Source: Treponema sp. (lineage in GTDB: Bacteria; Spirochaetota; Spirochaetia; Treponematales; Treponemataceae). Taken from it: DNA of 52,437 bases. Under the pieces are notes generated by a model. The model saw only the letters and a list, made by a program, of their open reading frames with translations, ran no database searches and had not been told where the DNA came from. The position numbers and the translations under genes were made by a program. The stretch's first letter is position 1. Each line of letters begins with the position of its first letter. The stretch covers positions 1 through 52,437 of the forward strand of contig JAILKS010000059.1 of NCBI GenBank assembly GCA_024693715.1. Direction: 5' to 3'. This document shows positions 7,311 through 16,893 of this stretch, in pieces.

Positions 7311-9560
7311 TTATTTTCTACCTTCTTCACCTACAGTCCAGTTTACCTGACTATTGGTAAAAATTATATTTCCATTTAAATCCTTTGTTGTAACTTTATA
7401 GTATCCACCGCCTGCAGCACCGCTTTTAATCTGAAGATTTTCGTAATCTGCAATTCCAGGATACATTCCTGTGCTTGTTGTCGATTTATGCATTGTACCA
7501 TTACCGCTCATGTTTGCTTCTGTATCTGTGTTTCCGTTTATGAAGAAATAATATCCTTCGGCGCTGTCGTTGTTGATGTAGAAATCTGCATAATTTGTAT
7601 ATTTCATTGTGATAGCGGCACCAAGTCCTTTGACTTCTGCATTATAATAAAGAGTGCCGGAAAGTGTTCCGTTTACAGTTTCTGAACCAAGCTTGTCCAT
7701 GTCGTTTGATTTATGCATGAGTGTCAATTTTCTTTGTGAATTCATGACTGTTTTGTTGTATTCACGGAACCATTCGTCAGCGGTCAAAGCACCATAACCG
7801 CGGCAGTTGTTCTGTGTATCAAGCATAGGATCATTTCCTTTTTTACCGTTCCCTAATATATTTACAGAGACAACCTTGTAATAATACATGGTTCCGGGCT
7901 GGGCTGTTTCGTTCTGGTCTATGTAGTAATTTACGTTTGTTAATGGCTCATCATTTAAAAGACGGAAGGAAGAATCTCGTTTTGTTGAGCGGTATACGTT
8001 GTATCCGTATGGAACTTCTCCTACAGGATTATTCCAGGTGATTTTTACAGGATAAACATTTTTCTTGTTTGGAGAATAGCTTTCAAAGCCGTCAAATTTC
8101 TGTGTTTTTGTTGCCGTAACATTTATCGGTGCATTAGGATTTGGTGCAGCGACTGTACTCAAATCACTTTCTTTATCAGAAGAGTTTACTGTTGAGATTC
8201 TGAAAAATGAATGCTTTGCTAGTTCTATGTAATAGTAACCTTCGGAATCCTGTGTAACCGGAAGAATACCTTGCATTGCAGGAGTATAATTGTCGTTTTG
8301 ATTAGACGAAAAGTAGATGTTGAATCTGAAAGGAACGGTCTGTGTTTCAAAGCCGACAGGATTCTGCCATCTTACAGTTACAGTGTCTTCTGTTGTTCCG
8401 TCTGCTATATCGATTATGGAAGGAGGACTTAATAAAAATCCCATTGCAGGAGCAGCAGATTCAGGTCCTGTTTCCGAGAAGGAGCTTTTTGTTTTTTCGT
8501 TATTCTCATCTGTAATTACAGACTGAACATAATAGTAATATTTGATTCCTGTAACTACATCGTTATCAGTTATGCTTGTGATGTTTTGTGCAATGTTTGA
8601 TTTTACAACTGTGTATGAAGAATCAATTGAGCTTGTCTTAAAAAGCGAGTAGGTTACAGTTCCTTTTCCGCTTGTTACTGCATCCCATTTGACGGTAAGG
8701 CTTGTAGTGCTTGTTCCTAATCCGTTTTCTACCCGTACATTCGAAGGAGCCTGTGGAGCACCGTCTTTTAGTGTATATCCAAGAGCGAAGGCGCCTGGTA
8801 CAGATTCAGTTCCGTTTGAAAGAACAGCCTTTACCTGATAGTAATATTCCTGTCCCTGATTTTTTTCTGCGATTGTGTCTGTATATTCGTTTGAGCTTCC
8901 CTTTACGCTTGCAATAAAATCTCCGGTTCGAAGGTTATCTTCACCGCGATAGATTAAATATTTTGTTGCATTTTCAACTTTATCCCAGGTGATTTTAATT
9001 TTATCGAGGGATTTTCCTTTCCATGCTTCTGTGCTTTGAGGGGCTGGGAAGAGCCATCCGCAGGTATCTTCAGTTACAGGAGAATAATCGCTTGATTCAT
9101 AATTTTTAATAAGGTTTTCCGCACTGATTTTATAATAATATTTATAGCTGTAGGCTTCGTTTGCATAAACATTTTTTGAATCAGTTAAATTACTGATGAT
9201 TGTGTCTGTATAATTTGTTGTATAAACATATTTATTGATTACCTTAAAATCTCCTTCGTCCGGCTCTGCATATTCACCGTTTGAATCAGGCTTTACGATT
9301 GCACGTTCAATTCTGTAAGTTCTTGCATTTTCAACCTCAGTCCAGCTGATTTTAATTGAACCGCTGTATAAGCCCTGAGAAACAAGAACCTGCTCGGGTG
9401 GATTAAGCGATGTAATCCTTCCAGGCTCATAAAGAAAATCTTCGAGTGAAATATTTTTAGTTTCTTCTGACATTGATATTTTATTTTCAAACCAGGAATA
9501 GCATCCCGAAAAAAGAACTGCAAAAATTAAAACTGCTGCTGTTCGTAAAAATCTTTTCAT
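7311..9560 (-). CDS. Fibronectin type III-rich lipoprotein, 749 residues
   Basis: The signal peptide ends in an LFSGC lipobox. The mature protein contains about five fibronectin type III modules, seen as repeated 'SIKISWTEVENARTYRIER', 'KIKITWDKVENATKYLIYR', 'SLTVKWDAV', 'TVTVRWQNP' and 'PVKITWNNPVGEVPYGYNVYR' strands with 'YYYKV' ends, between residues about 50 and 580. The C-terminal 150 residues form a different, Gly/Asn-rich domain. The role is probably adhesion or scaffold at the outer surface or periplasm. The gene is 12 bases after the 1365-residue paralogue, with an AGGAGG ribosome site, so the pair are co-transcribed and related by duplication. Confidence 0.8.
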   Translation of the reverse strand: MKRFLRTAAVLIFAVLFSGCYSWFENKISMSEETKNISLEDFLYEPGRITSLNPPEQVLVSQGLYSGSIKISWTEVENARTYRIERAIVKPDSNGEYAEPDEGDFKVINKYVYTTNYTDTIISNLTDSKNVYANEAYSYKYYYKISAENLIKNYESSDYSPVTEDTCGWLFPAPQSTEAWKGKSLDKIKITWDKVENATKYLIYRGEDNLRTGDFIASVKGSSNEYTDTIAEKNQGQEYYYQVKAVLSNGTESVPGAFALGYTLKDGAPQAPSNVRVENGLGTSTTSLTVKWDAVTSGKGTVTYSLFKTSSIDSSYTVVKSNIAQNITSITDNDVVTGIKYYYYVQSVITDENNEKTKSSFSETGPESAAPAMGFLLSPPSIIDIADGTTEDTVTVRWQNPVGFETQTVPFRFNIYFSSNQNDNYTPAMQGILPVTQDSEGYYYIELAKHSFFRISTVNSSDKESDLSTVAAPNPNAPINVTATKTQKFDGFESYSPNKKNVYPVKITWNNPVGEVPYGYNVYRSTKRDSSFRLLNDEPLTNVNYYIDQNETAQPGTMYYYKVVSVNILGNGKKGNDPMLDTQNNCRGYGALTADEWFREYNKTVMNSQRKLTLMHKSNDMDKLGSETVNGTLSGTLYYNAEVKGLGAAITMKYTNYADFYINNDSAEGYYFFINGNTDTEANMSGNGTMHKSTTSTGMYPGIADYENLQIKSGAAGGGYYKVTTKDLNGNIIFTNSQVNWTVGEEGRK

Positions 9561-9572
9561 TCGTGCACCTCC

Positions 9573-12500
9573 TTAGTTCCACCAGTAAAGGGAAGAATCA
9601 ATTAACCAGTAGTGATCATCACCAGTACAGAATAAATCATCTTTAACTATAAGCATCGGGAAGAATTTTCTTCTAACATTTTCATCTGTGGTATCTACTA
9701 CTGTTGTTGAATTTCCGTTTCTTGTAACAACTAATTTCATTGTTGATAAAGAAGAAACATTTATATTGACTTTACCTGTATAAAGAATATTTGCAGTTTC
9801 ATCTTCCACACATGAAACTTCTATATCGTGATTATCTCTGAATAGATAAATATAACTATCTGCGTCACCTTTAATTCCTGCAGAATATTTTGATGTAGTA
9901 AGAGAAAGGAATGGGGTAGAGCTTCCGTTTGGATTAAGAATTGAAGGAGTATAATTTTGGTATGTATAATACTGTTTAAATTTACCAAGTCCTAATTCTG
10001 ATGTAGCACGAGACCTTGCTTCAAAAATTACAGAGCCTGTATATCCTCCGATTGTGTTTCCGCCGCCATATTTAAATCTGTTTGTAATATTTGAATAGTT
10101 TGGATTTCCACCGTCATTAATATAGAACGCATACGCAAATTCCAGCATAACCGAGCGGGCAAATTCCGTGTCGTTAATCTGTCGTATAGCGTAAACCGGT
10201 TTTTCTGTTCCCGAAGAAATTTCTTTTTTATCGATAGTTGTGTACTGCGGTTCAATTCCGTCTTTCTTTAAAATAATTTTATAGTAATGCTTGTAATCCC
10301 TTAATACCATTAAAGGACCTTCAGTAACAGGCTTTGTAGAATTTGCTAATGCTGAAGGTTTGAGCGAAAGACTTGTATTTGTAGTAGAAATGGTTGTGTT
10401 AGTTAAAGTTTCTTTAGAAGAATATTTACAATCCCGGTCCAGAGTTGCAACCTTAATCCATGTGTCATTGCTGCAGGCACTTAAGTTGGCATTATAAATA
10501 TAAATCTCTGAGCCTTCGTCTGGTCCAATCGAACGGTTATCATAATCCCATGAAGCCCAGCTTACAAGCTCACTGTAATAATTTTCATCATTTACATAGT
10601 TTCCGCTTCCGTTCGGAGTTCCACCGTAGCACGCATCAAAATCAATTGCTAAAAGATATCCTTTGTTTGCCTGTTCTGAGTTTTTGCCTGTGTAATCGTA
10701 GCGGTCTTCCTTTATGACCGAAAGATTTTCGGTAAAGCTTGGCGGTACTGTTATGTTTGAATCAGTTTTATTGTAAATTATACAGTATTCGTAAGGGTCA
10801 AGCTTTGATTTAGGCTTGAATGATGCGTTTGTTTTTGATGAGGTGAGGTTTGTTGTAATTTTTTCCCACGCACCGGTAGTTCCGCACAATCTTGTGTAAA
10901 CCTGAGGAACAGATTCGTAATATGGTTTTTGCCAGCTGATTGTCTGTATTGAAGAGTTCTGTGATTTATCGGCCTTAATATTTACACCGTAACCCCACGT
11001 TGCATTTTTTACGTCTTCTAAGGATGTGCTGTATATAACTTCTGAAGCACTGTCACTTTGAATCTTAAGATAATTTTGAGCAGTTGTTCCGAATTTGAAA
11101 TCATCAGCGTTTCCACCGTTTTTAACAGGAAGAACTGTGTAGCCGAATGGAATACCCCAGCAGATTTGAGACTGATTTAATTCATATGAATTTGTTGAAT
11201 CATCAGGTTCTTTATAAATATCCTTCAATATATAATCATCACCGGAAAGAACAATATTGACTCTAGAAGAACTTACTTCATCACCGTTTATGTATACTTT
11301 TTGTGTGACTGCATTGTAGAAATATTTATCTGCACGGTCAAAAATCCATGTGCTTCCGTCAAGCTTGTATTTGTTTCTGTTAATTATATAACCTGCTGCT
11401 CCGGTGATTTTTTTCCAGCTTATCCTTATGCTCTGATCGTAAGTGAGTAAATCTTTTTGAAGGTTGATGTTTGCAGGTCCTAAAAGGCATGTGTTTATTG
11501 TTGCAGTTGTTGTATCTAAGGTTGAAGAATTTTTTGCAGTGATTGTTACAACAATTGTTTTTCCCGCATACAAAGGATTATTGTATTTGTCCGGGGCTGT
11601 GATAGTTGTTTCATAAATTTCTGTATTCTGATTATAAGGAGTTGTGACTGTATTTGTAGAAGTAACAAGCTCTGTATTTTCTCCCTGATATTTTGCACTG
11701 ATTACATAATTTGTGTCAGCCATTTGAACGCTTTCCCACGAAAGTCTGATTGTTTTGTAATCGATTGTTTCAAGATTAAAATATGGAAGGGCAGTACCGA
11801 GTGTTTTAGAAACTGTTTCAAATGTTTTTGTGCTCGAAACTCCTTCTGTGTTTTTTATCGTAAGTGTATAAAGTCTCTGGTCTCCCGATTCAGCCGCATG
11901 AGTAAAGTTGATTTTTCCGCCGCTTACAGAATAATCAGAGGTTGTAAGCTGTTTTGAGCCTGTTTCTCCATACTGATTTTCCCATGAAACAATGTAGATT
12001 CCGTTTGTAATTGAATCCCACGAAAGCTTAAACTTATCTTTAAATCCGTCCTGAATCGTAAAGTTTTTAATTTTCGGTTTTCCCGAAGCATCTTCTACAA
12101 CCGTAACACTCTGATTTAATTCAATGCTGTCATAATATTCTGTTGGAACTGAAGAAACAGGTAAGTCTGATTTTGGAGTGATGTAAAGCTTAAAGTTATA
12201 GTATCCTTCCCATTTTCCTTCGTCCTCGGTTGCTTTAGAAAGAAGAGTTTCTACAGTGCGTTCAGGATTCCCGTTCATTGAAAGGCTTGTAAGAAACTTT
12301 TCCTGGTCGAAAGAGCTTGAACTGAAAGATTTATGCTTTTTAGTAAGCACAAGATTATATGGAATATTTTTATCGTTAAAGCTGATATTAAAGGTTACGT
12401 TTACGCTTAAAATTACGTTTTCTGTAACAATGTCAGTAGCATTTACTAAAACAGAAGGAACAGGAAGTGCCCATCCGTTCTGCACGCTTGCAGAAGAATC

Positions 12501-13670
12501 CGAAGAAAAGTTTTTGTTCGTATCATCGGTGTAAGACTGAACCTTGTAGGTGTAAGTTTTTGTTCGGTCTACTGTAACGTCTTTAAATGTCAATCGGCTC
12601 TGAGAAATGTAAGAAGCATATGAGCCTGTTAATGCAGTTCCTTCTTCGGCCTTTTGAATTGTGATGATTGAATTGTCTGTAGTTTCTGTCTGGCAGTTAA
12701 AGTGAATTTCTGCTTTTGAATTAGAAAGGCCTTGTGCACCGATTGTCTTAATAAGAACATAGTCGCTGTCTTCCTGAGATTCAAGCTTTCTGAATACTTT
12801 AAAGAATACCGGATGTTTGTCGCTTGTATTTGTAGAAGTGTCGCTCTGATAGTCTACAGGTTCCGGTAAGAGCCAGCTTAATGTAACAGACTGTTTTGAA
12901 GTTCCTTTTTCTACTTCAAGGTTAATCGGCTTTTGAGGAATGATTCGTTTTGCAGTCTGTTCTTTTGTTAAGTCACTTTTTTCAAAATCTTCTGTCTTTG
13001 TATTTTTTACAGTAATCTGAAAGTAATAATCAGTTTTTGGAATAAGGTTTGTGACTGTAGCTTCGCGGGTTTTTGCATCCGTTGTGATTGAATCAATTCC
13101 CGCAGCCGGAATCTTTCCGTCCTTATCTGAATATGTGTTTACAATAAATTCAATGTCGTTTTCGTAAGTTTTTGAGTTACAGTTATCCATCCACCATTTA
13201 AGATTGATGCTTTCTCCTTCGTCATTCGGAGTGATTTCGTAGATAACAGGAACATCAAGAGTTGACCCGCTTACCTTAATACTTTTTTTAGATTCAGTTC
13301 CATAATAATTAACAGCCGTTACACAATACCACGCAGTAAGTCCAGAAGGAGTTTCCTTAGCCTGAGAGGTTGTAAAAGTAGTCTCGTTAGTTTCACCGAT
13401 AGATTCAAAGCCTTCGAACGGAGTAGAAGCCGAATAGATTTTATACTGAACGGCATTTTCTACCTTGTTCCATGAAAGAGTAACAGTTTTACTCAATCCG
13501 TGAGAGGCTGTAAGGGCAGAAGGAGGAAGAATGTAATCATCGTAATCAGCAGGATTTTTGTTCAGTTTCCCAAATGAAGACGGTGATTTTACCAGATCAT
13601 ATTTACATGATGAAAAACAAAGGGTGAGGAATAAAAATATAAAAAATTTCTTCAAAACAGCTGTTTTCAT
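9573..13670 (-). CDS. Giant fibronectin type III-rich lipoprotein, 1365 residues
   Basis: The lipobox ends at FSSC (about residue 22). The mature chain contains many fibronectin type III-like modules ('TVTLSWNKVENAVQYKIY', 'SINLKWWMDN', 'SVTLSWLLPEP', 'KFKLSWDSI', 'TIRLSWESVQ', 'SIRISWKKITGAAGYIINR', 'TISWQKPYY') through about residue 1000. A C-terminal, non-repeated, Tyr/Ser/Asn-rich region of about 350 residues follows. It heads the four-gene operon running down to 6230. The size, lipid anchor and modular build suggest a surface adhesin or a glycan-contacting protein, but no catalytic motif is visible. The TAAAAT -10 lies 7 bases before the ATG. Confidence 0.8.
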   Translation of the reverse strand: MKTAVLKKFFIFLFLTLCFSSCKYDLVKSPSSFGKLNKNPADYDDYILPPSALTASHGLSKTVTLSWNKVENAVQYKIYSASTPFEGFESIGETNETTFTTSQAKETPSGLTAWYCVTAVNYYGTESKKSIKVSGSTLDVPVIYEITPNDEGESINLKWWMDNCNSKTYENDIEFIVNTYSDKDGKIPAAGIDSITTDAKTREATVTNLIPKTDYYFQITVKNTKTEDFEKSDLTKEQTAKRIIPQKPINLEVEKGTSKQSVTLSWLLPEPVDYQSDTSTNTSDKHPVFFKVFRKLESQEDSDYVLIKTIGAQGLSNSKAEIHFNCQTETTDNSIITIQKAEEGTALTGSYASYISQSRLTFKDVTVDRTKTYTYKVQSYTDDTNKNFSSDSSASVQNGWALPVPSVLVNATDIVTENVILSVNVTFNISFNDKNIPYNLVLTKKHKSFSSSSFDQEKFLTSLSMNGNPERTVETLLSKATEDEGKWEGYYNFKLYITPKSDLPVSSVPTEYYDSIELNQSVTVVEDASGKPKIKNFTIQDGFKDKFKLSWDSITNGIYIVSWENQYGETGSKQLTTSDYSVSGGKINFTHAAESGDQRLYTLTIKNTEGVSSTKTFETVSKTLGTALPYFNLETIDYKTIRLSWESVQMADTNYVISAKYQGENTELVTSTNTVTTPYNQNTEIYETTITAPDKYNNPLYAGKTIVVTITAKNSSTLDTTTATINTCLLGPANINLQKDLLTYDQSIRISWKKITGAAGYIINRNKYKLDGSTWIFDRADKYFYNAVTQKVYINGDEVSSSRVNIVLSGDDYILKDIYKEPDDSTNSYELNQSQICWGIPFGYTVLPVKNGGNADDFKFGTTAQNYLKIQSDSASEVIYSTSLEDVKNATWGYGVNIKADKSQNSSIQTISWQKPYYESVPQVYTRLCGTTGAWEKITTNLTSSKTNASFKPKSKLDPYEYCIIYNKTDSNITVPPSFTENLSVIKEDRYDYTGKNSEQANKGYLLAIDFDACYGGTPNGSGNYVNDENYYSELVSWASWDYDNRSIGPDEGSEIYIYNANLSACSNDTWIKVATLDRDCKYSSKETLTNTTISTTNTSLSLKPSALANSTKPVTEGPLMVLRDYKHYYKIILKKDGIEPQYTTIDKKEISSGTEKPVYAIRQINDTEFARSVMLEFAYAFYINDGGNPNYSNITNRFKYGGGNTIGGYTGSVIFEARSRATSELGLGKFKQYYTYQNYTPSILNPNGSSTPFLSLTTSKYSAGIKGDADSYIYLFRDNHDIEVSCVEDETANILYTGKVNINVSSLSTMKLVVTRNGNSTTVVDTTDENVRRKFFPMLIVKDDLFCTGDDHYWLIDSSLYWWN

Positions 13671-13677
13671 AACCGAT

Positions 13678-13683
13678 ATTTTA
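13678..13683 (-). promoter_or_regulatory. -10 box of the FnIII lipoprotein operon
   Basis: TAAAAT on the minus strand (13683-13678) is preceded by TG and followed by only 7 bases before the ATG at 13670. The -35 is weak. No Shine-Dalgarno is present, suggesting a leaderless message. Confidence 0.4.
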
Positions 13684-13736
13684 CACGATTTTGAAAACTT
13701 TATAAAGCATTTACATAATTCTATAAAAATCTATTT

Positions 13737-13763
13737 CCAGTTGCTCATGTGGCAGCAAACTGG
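13737..13763. promoter_or_regulatory. Imperfect palindrome upstream of the aconitase-family gene
   Basis: A 27-bp imperfect inverted repeat (CCAGTT-TGCT half against AGCA-AACTGG half) ends 5 bases before the -35 of the aconitase-family promoter. The placement suits an operator or activator site. The cognate protein is unknown. Confidence 0.35.
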
Positions 13764-13767
13764 AGTG

Positions 13768-13796
13768 TTGTTGAAGACTTATTTTTTCAGTATAAT
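13768..13796 (+). promoter_or_regulatory. Promoter of the aconitase-family gene
   Basis: TTGTTG (13768-13773), 17 bases, TATAAT (13791-13796). The start codon is 44 bases further, with a GGAG ribosome site. Confidence 0.55.
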
Positions 13797-13839
13797 ATTT
13801 TCCATTAATTATATAATTATTTAATTCGTGGAGTAAAAT

Positions 13840-16098
13840 ATGAAACTTTGGGATAACGGAGCCTGGTTAGTAAATGGAAAATTAGAATCAGATTTTTCAG
13901 GTTCAAAAGATGATGGTGTTAAAAAAACAATTGCATATTCAATTTTGCAGAAGCATAATACTTCCGGCGATGATAAAAAACTTAAAATTAAATTTGATAA
14001 AATCACTTCACATGATATCACTTATGTTGGAATTATTCAGACAGCACGTGCTTCAGGACTTGAAAAATTTCCGCTCCCTTATGTTTTAACAAACTGTCAT
14101 AACTCTTTGTGTGCAGTTGGTGGAACAATCAACGAAGATGACCATATGTTCGGTCTTACATGTGCACAAAAATACGGTGGAATTTATGTTCCTCCACATC
14201 AGGCTGTAATCCATCAGTTTGCAAGAGAAATGCTTGCTGAATGCGGCGGCATGATTTTGGGTTCAGACTCACACACACGCTACGGTGCTCTTGGTACAAT
14301 GGCAATAGGAGAAGGCGGTGGAGAACTTGCAAAGCAGCTCTTAAATAAAACTTATGATGTTGCATATCCTGGCGTTGTTGCAATTTATCTTACAGGAAGC
14401 CCGGTTCCGGGTGTTGGTCCTCAGGACGTTGCTCTTGCAATCATCAAGGCTGTTTTTGATAACGGCTATGTAAAGAACAAGGTAATGGAATTTACAGGCC
14501 CTGGTATTTCAAATCTTTCTGCAGACTTCCGTATTGGTGTTGATGTAATGACAACTGAAACAACATGTCTTTCTTCTATCTGGAGAACAGATTCTAAAGT
14601 AGAAGAATGGTATGCAATTCATGGTCGTCCACAGGCTTATAAAGAATTGAATCCTGGTGAAGGTGCTTATTACGACGGAGCAATCGAAATAGATCTTGGC
14701 GAAATCCGCCCTATGATTGCAATGCCTTTCCACCCAAGCTGTGCTTATACAATCGAAGAAGTAAACAAGAACCTTATGAGCGTTCTCGAAGAAACAGAAA
14801 AGAGAGCAAAGGTTTCTTTTGGTGATAAAGTAAACTTTACATTAAAGAATAAGGTAATCGACGGAAAACTTTATGTTGACCAGGGTGTAATTGCAGGTTG
14901 TGCCGGCGGTGGCTACGAAAACATCTGTGCTGCAGCCGATATCTTAAAGGGAAAGGATTCGGGAAACGGTAAGTTCCTTTTGAATGTTTACCCTGCAAGT
15001 ATGCCTGTTTATAAAGCATTGATGGAAAACGGTGCATTCAGTGCCCTTGTAGATGCCGGTGCAATTGTAAAAACTGCATTCTGCGGTCCATGCTTTGGCG
15101 CAGGCGATACTCCTGCAAACGGAGCCTTCTCTATACGCCATTCCACAAGAAACTTCCCGAACAGAGAAGGCTCAAAAATCCAGAACGGACAGCTTTCATC
15201 GGTTGCTCTCATGGATGCACGTTCAATTGCCGCAACTGCAGCAAACAAAGGCTTCTTAACTCCAGCTACAGAATACGATACAGAATTCAGCTCAAAGAAA
15301 TATTTCTTTGATAAAGCAATCTACGAAAAACGCGTATACGATTCAAAGGGTGTTGCTCATCCGGAAGTAGAAATCCAGTTTGGACCGAACATCAAGGACT
15401 GGCCTAAAATGACTGCTTTAACTGATAATCTTTTGTTAAAGGTTGTTTCAGAAATTCATGACCCTGTAACTACAACAGACGAACTTATTCCGTCTGGCGA
15501 AACATCTTCATTTCGTTCAAATCCTTTGGGACTTGCAGAATTTACCTTGAGCCGTAAAGATCCTGCTTATGTTGGAAGGGCAAAGGAAATCCGTACAGAA
15601 GAAGAAAAACGTGAAAATGATGTTTCTTTTGATAAAATGAGTAATGAAATTTCACAGGCTGTAAAAATCGTAAAGGCTAAATTCGATTCTGTTAATGAAA
15701 AAAATACAGGAATCGGTTCAACTATCTTTGCAGTAAAACCTGGTGATGGTTCTGCACGAGAACAGGCTGCCAGTTGTCAGAAGGTTTTAGGCGGATGGGC
15801 AAATATTGCAAATGAATATGCAACAAAACGCTACCGTTCAAATCTTATAAACTGGGGTATGCTTCCATTCATCTATAAAGACGGAGACAAAAATCTTCCT
15901 TTTGCAAATGATGATTTTGTATTCATCCCTGGCATTAAAAAGATGATAGAAGAAAAGCTTCCTTCAATAAAAGCATATGCCGTAAAGAAGGATGGAACTG
16001 TAAACGAGTTTGAGCTTTCAGTTGGCGACTTAACAGACGACGAAAGAAAAATCATCCTTTCCGGCTGTTTGATTAACTTTAATAGAAACGACAAATAG
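13840..16098 (+). CDS. Aconitase-family hydratase (YbhJ-like)
   Basis: This 752-residue member of the aconitase superfamily is expected to interconvert citrate and isocitrate or hydrate a related acid through a [4Fe-4S] cluster. Visible motifs are '[27 protein letters not shown]' (substrate loop), '[15 protein letters not shown]' at about residues 414-428 with two cluster Cys, and '[14 protein letters not shown]' of the swivel region. The usual GSCTN motif is replaced by '[11 protein letters not shown]' near residue 352, as in the YbhJ-like branch, so citrate specificity is not certain. A GGAG ribosome site precedes the ATG. Two small envelope-protein genes follow within 35 bases. Confidence 0.85.
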   Translation: MKLWDNGAWLVNGKLESDFSGSKDDGVKKTIAYSILQKHNTSGDDKKLKIKFDKITSHDITYVGIIQTARASGLEKFPLPYVLTNCHNSLCAVGGTINEDDHMFGLTCAQKYGGIYVPPHQAVIHQFAREMLAECGGMILGSDSHTRYGALGTMAIGEGGGELAKQLLNKTYDVAYPGVVAIYLTGSPVPGVGPQDVALAIIKAVFDNGYVKNKVMEFTGPGISNLSADFRIGVDVMTTETTCLSSIWRTDSKVEEWYAIHGRPQAYKELNPGEGAYYDGAIEIDLGEIRPMIAMPFHPSCAYTIEEVNKNLMSVLEETEKRAKVSFGDKVNFTLKNKVIDGKLYVDQGVIAGCAGGGYENICAAADILKGKDSGNGKFLLNVYPASMPVYKALMENGAFSALVDAGAIVKTAFCGPCFGAGDTPANGAFSIRHSTRNFPNREGSKIQNGQLSSVALMDARSIAATAANKGFLTPATEYDTEFSSKKYFFDKAIYEKRVYDSKGVAHPEVEIQFGPNIKDWPKMTALTDNLLLKVVSEIHDPVTTTDELIPSGETSSFRSNPLGLAEFTLSRKDPAYVGRAKEIRTEEEKRENDVSFDKMSNEISQAVKIVKAKFDSVNEKNTGIGSTIFAVKPGDGSAREQAASCQKVLGGWANIANEYATKRYRSNLINWGMLPFIYKDGDKNLPFANDDFVFIPGIKKMIEEKLPSIKAYAVKKDGTVNEFELSVGDLTDDERKIILSGCLINFNRNDK

Positions 16099-16107
16099 GA
16101 AATCATA

Positions 16108-16863
16108 ATGAGAAAATATATTTTATTTTTTATCTGTTCTTTGTTCATGATGTTTAATCCTGTAAAGCTTCAGGCACAGGGAAAATCAAAGAAAAACGTA
16201 ACATCAGTTTCGAAGGTTAATTTTGAAAAGATTAAATTTAATCCTTTCGTAAAAAAAGGACAAAAAGAAACAGTTGCTTTAATGGTTTCGTATCCTGATA
16301 TTTTTCCGATAGGTTTTTCAAAGGACGGATGCTTTGCTTATATTACCTGTAAAGGCGTTGATGGACGAGGTGGTTCTGACGTTGTTTTTACGATAATTGA
16401 TCTTGTAACAGATGATATTCCGAAAAAGACTGTTTATCAGACCGAATATAGTTCCGGTCTTGATGCAGTGAAAGAATTCATAAAGGCAGAAGGAAATGCA
16501 GTTGATGAAGCCTTAAAGGAAACTTCAATTGAAATTATGAATTGTACCTGGAAAGATTTTCCGATTAATCATAAAGGTAAAAAGATTTCTGTTCAGATTG
16601 AAAAGCAGGATACTGGTAAAAAAATGTATGACTTTCTTACTCTTTTGAATTATGAGGTAACTGCATTTAATGAAGACGGCGGAAAGAAAATCCTTGCGCG
16701 AAAAACAGAACAGATTTGTGAAGATATTTACGTCTGCGGATATTTTGAAAATCCATTTGAACAGAGAATCGCAGTTATTATAGGTGAAGAAAAAATCGGT
16801 TTTGAGGGAGCACATGAAATTGATTATGAAATAACAGGCTGCAATCTGAATGTGTGGAAATAA
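16108..16863 (+). CDS. Exported protein of unknown function
   Basis: The protein has 251 residues with a signal peptide ending near 'KLQAQG'. The mature part is mixed alpha/beta, with 'TVALMVSYPDIFPIGFSKDGCFAYITCKG' and 'YVCGYFENPFEQRIAVIIGEEKIGFEG', the sort of WD-free beta-rich pattern seen in spirochaetal periplasmic proteins. It contains five Cys in the mature region. The gene begins 9 bases after the hydratase stop and is followed by another envelope gene, so it is probably co-transcribed. I recognise no family and propose no biochemical function. Confidence 0.6.
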   Translation: MRKYILFFICSLFMMFNPVKLQAQGKSKKNVTSVSKVNFEKIKFNPFVKKGQKETVALMVSYPDIFPIGFSKDGCFAYITCKGVDGRGGSDVVFTIIDLVTDDIPKKTVYQTEYSSGLDAVKEFIKAEGNAVDEALKETSIEIMNCTWKDFPINHKGKKISVQIEKQDTGKKMYDFLTLLNYEVTAFNEDGGKKILARKTEQICEDIYVCGYFENPFEQRIAVIIGEEKIGFEGAHEIDYEITGCNLNVWK

Positions 16864-16893
16864 ATATAACATTTCTTGGTTTTACGGGGCATT

